64,000 bases of DNA from Comamonadaceae bacterium G21597-S1 (GTDB lineage: Bacteria > Pseudomonadota > Gammaproteobacteria > Burkholderiales > Burkholderiaceae_C): contig JAPWHR010000008.1 of assembly GCA_027214345.1 (NCBI GenBank), positions 124,001 through 188,000 of the forward strand. Reading direction: 5' to 3'. The notes beneath the pieces are model-generated. The model was not told the DNA's origin. It searched no databases and saw only the letters and a list, made by a program, of their open reading frames with translations. The position numbers were made by a program, and so were the translations under genes. This document shows, piece by piece, positions 63,389-64,000 of this stretch (position 1 is the first letter of the stretch; every line of letters begins with the position of its first letter).

Positions 63389-64000
63389 TCAGATGTCGAA
63401 CAACAGGCGCGCCGGGTCTTCCAGCGCTTCCTTCATGGCCACCAGGCCGAGCACGGCCTCGCGACCGTCGATGATGCGGTGGTCGTAGCTCATGGCCAGG
63501 TAATTGATCGGTCGCACGACGATGTTGCCGTTCTCCACCACCGCACGTTCCTTGGTCGCATGCACGCCCAGGATGGCCGACTGCGGCGGGTTGATGATGG
63601 GGGTGGACAACATCGAGCCGAACACACCGCCGTTGGAGATCGAGAACGTGCCGCCGGTCATCTCCTCGATACCCAGCTTGCCGTCACGTGCCTTGGCACC
63701 GTATTCGGCGATCTTCTTCTCGATCTCGGCAAAACTCATCTGGTCGGCGTTGCGCAGGATCGGCACGACCAGGCCACGCGGGGACCCGACGGCAATGCCG
63801 ATGTCGAAATAGCCGTGGTAGACGATGTCGTTGCCGTCGACCGAGGCATTGAGCACCGGGAACTTCTTGAGCGCGTGCACCGCCGCCTTGACGAAGAAGC
63901 TCATGAAGCCGATCTTGACGCCGTGCTCCTTCTCGAATTTCTCCTGGAACCGCTTGCGCATCTCCATCACCGGCGCCATGTTGACCTCGTTGAACGTGGT
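63389..64000 (-). CDS. odhB: 2-oxoglutarate dehydrogenase E2 (dihydrolipoyl succinyltransferase), C-terminal part
   Basis: The last 203 residues of the E2 subunit; the N-terminus lies beyond base 64000. The frame is the acyltransferase catalytic domain: [16 protein letters not shown], then [22 protein letters not shown] and the active-site motif [13 protein letters not shown] with the catalytic His and Asp. It transfers succinyl from lipoyl to CoA in the citric-acid cycle. Its lipoyl domain is not visible. Part of odhA-odhB-lpdA. Confidence 0.95.
   Translation of the reverse strand, partial: TTFNEVNMAPVMEMRKRFQEKFEKEHGVKIGFMSFFVKAAVHALKKFPVLNASVDGNDIVYHGYFDIGIAVGSPRGLVVPILRNADQMSFAEIEKKIAEYGAKARDGKLGIEEMTGGTFSISNGGVFGSMLSTPIINPPQSAILGVHATKERAVVENGNIVVRPINYLAMSYDHRIIDGREAVLGLVAMKEALEDPARLLFDI

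Overview
This 64 kb window is high-GC chromosomal DNA from a betaproteobacterium of the order Burkholderiales, most like the Alcaligenaceae (Bordetella-like). The main reason is the gene order scpB-rluB-ndk-rlmN-pilF-rodZ-ispG-hisS-yfgM-bamB-der-hfq-hflX-hflK-hflC-DUF2065-hisZ-purA, together with odhB-lpdA-zapE. The genus cannot be fixed from the sequence alone. I see no rRNA, tRNA, CRISPR array, insertion sequence, prophage or integrase. No gene-free stretch exceeds about 210 bases.

Bases 1-30,470 are mostly accessory metabolism in short operons on both strands. Going from left to right they hold: a catabolic group of SDR, RraA-type aldolase, MlrC-type M81 metalloprotein and MFS exporter (1-4.8 kb); a DnaQ exonuclease/GIY-YIG fusion; a NIPSNAP, SDR and class II aldolase group (6.4-8.5 kb); a CBS protein and a cytochrome b561/PepSY pair; a HAD dehalogenase; a TetR-controlled hydrolase; MtfA peptidase; a GST; a fatty-acid oxidation set with a long-chain-type acyl-CoA dehydrogenase divergent from thiolase and a FadB/FadJ-type enzyme (14-18.8 kb); a DSD1-type D-amino-acid deaminase; a lipid kinase/phosphoesterase pair; and a CzcE-like periplasmic protein.

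The most unusual part is a tight five-gene minus-strand operon at 22,595-27,788. It encodes a flavin reductase, a homologue of 2,5-dihydroxypyridine dioxygenase NicX, an alpha/beta hydrolase, an acyl-CoA-dehydrogenase-fold protein lacking both usual catalytic glutamates, and an acyl/aryl-CoA ligase. I read it as a possible N-heteroaromatic ring-degradation pathway that uses a two-component flavin monooxygenase and CoA activation, unlike the known nicotinate (nic) route. An HD-GYP protein with altered motifs is divergent from it, followed by a split chromate transporter.

From 30.5 kb onward the window is core genome: rlmB, a lone YbbA-type ATPase divergent from a TesA-type esterase, mnmH, then a nearly unbroken minus-strand run (33.9-56.5 kb) for methionine and purine metabolism, the HflKC/HflX/Hfq module, ribosome GTPase Der, outer-membrane assembly (BamB, YfgM), isoprenoid synthesis (IspG), cell shape and pili (RodZ, PilF), and rRNA modification and chromosome segregation (RlmN, RluB, ScpB, RluD). 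bamD is divergent from rluD. The right end has dinG with a YdcH-like gene, a PP2C phosphatase, zapE, lpdA and the C-terminal part of odhB, which give the E3 and E2 subunits of 2-oxoglutarate dehydrogenase.
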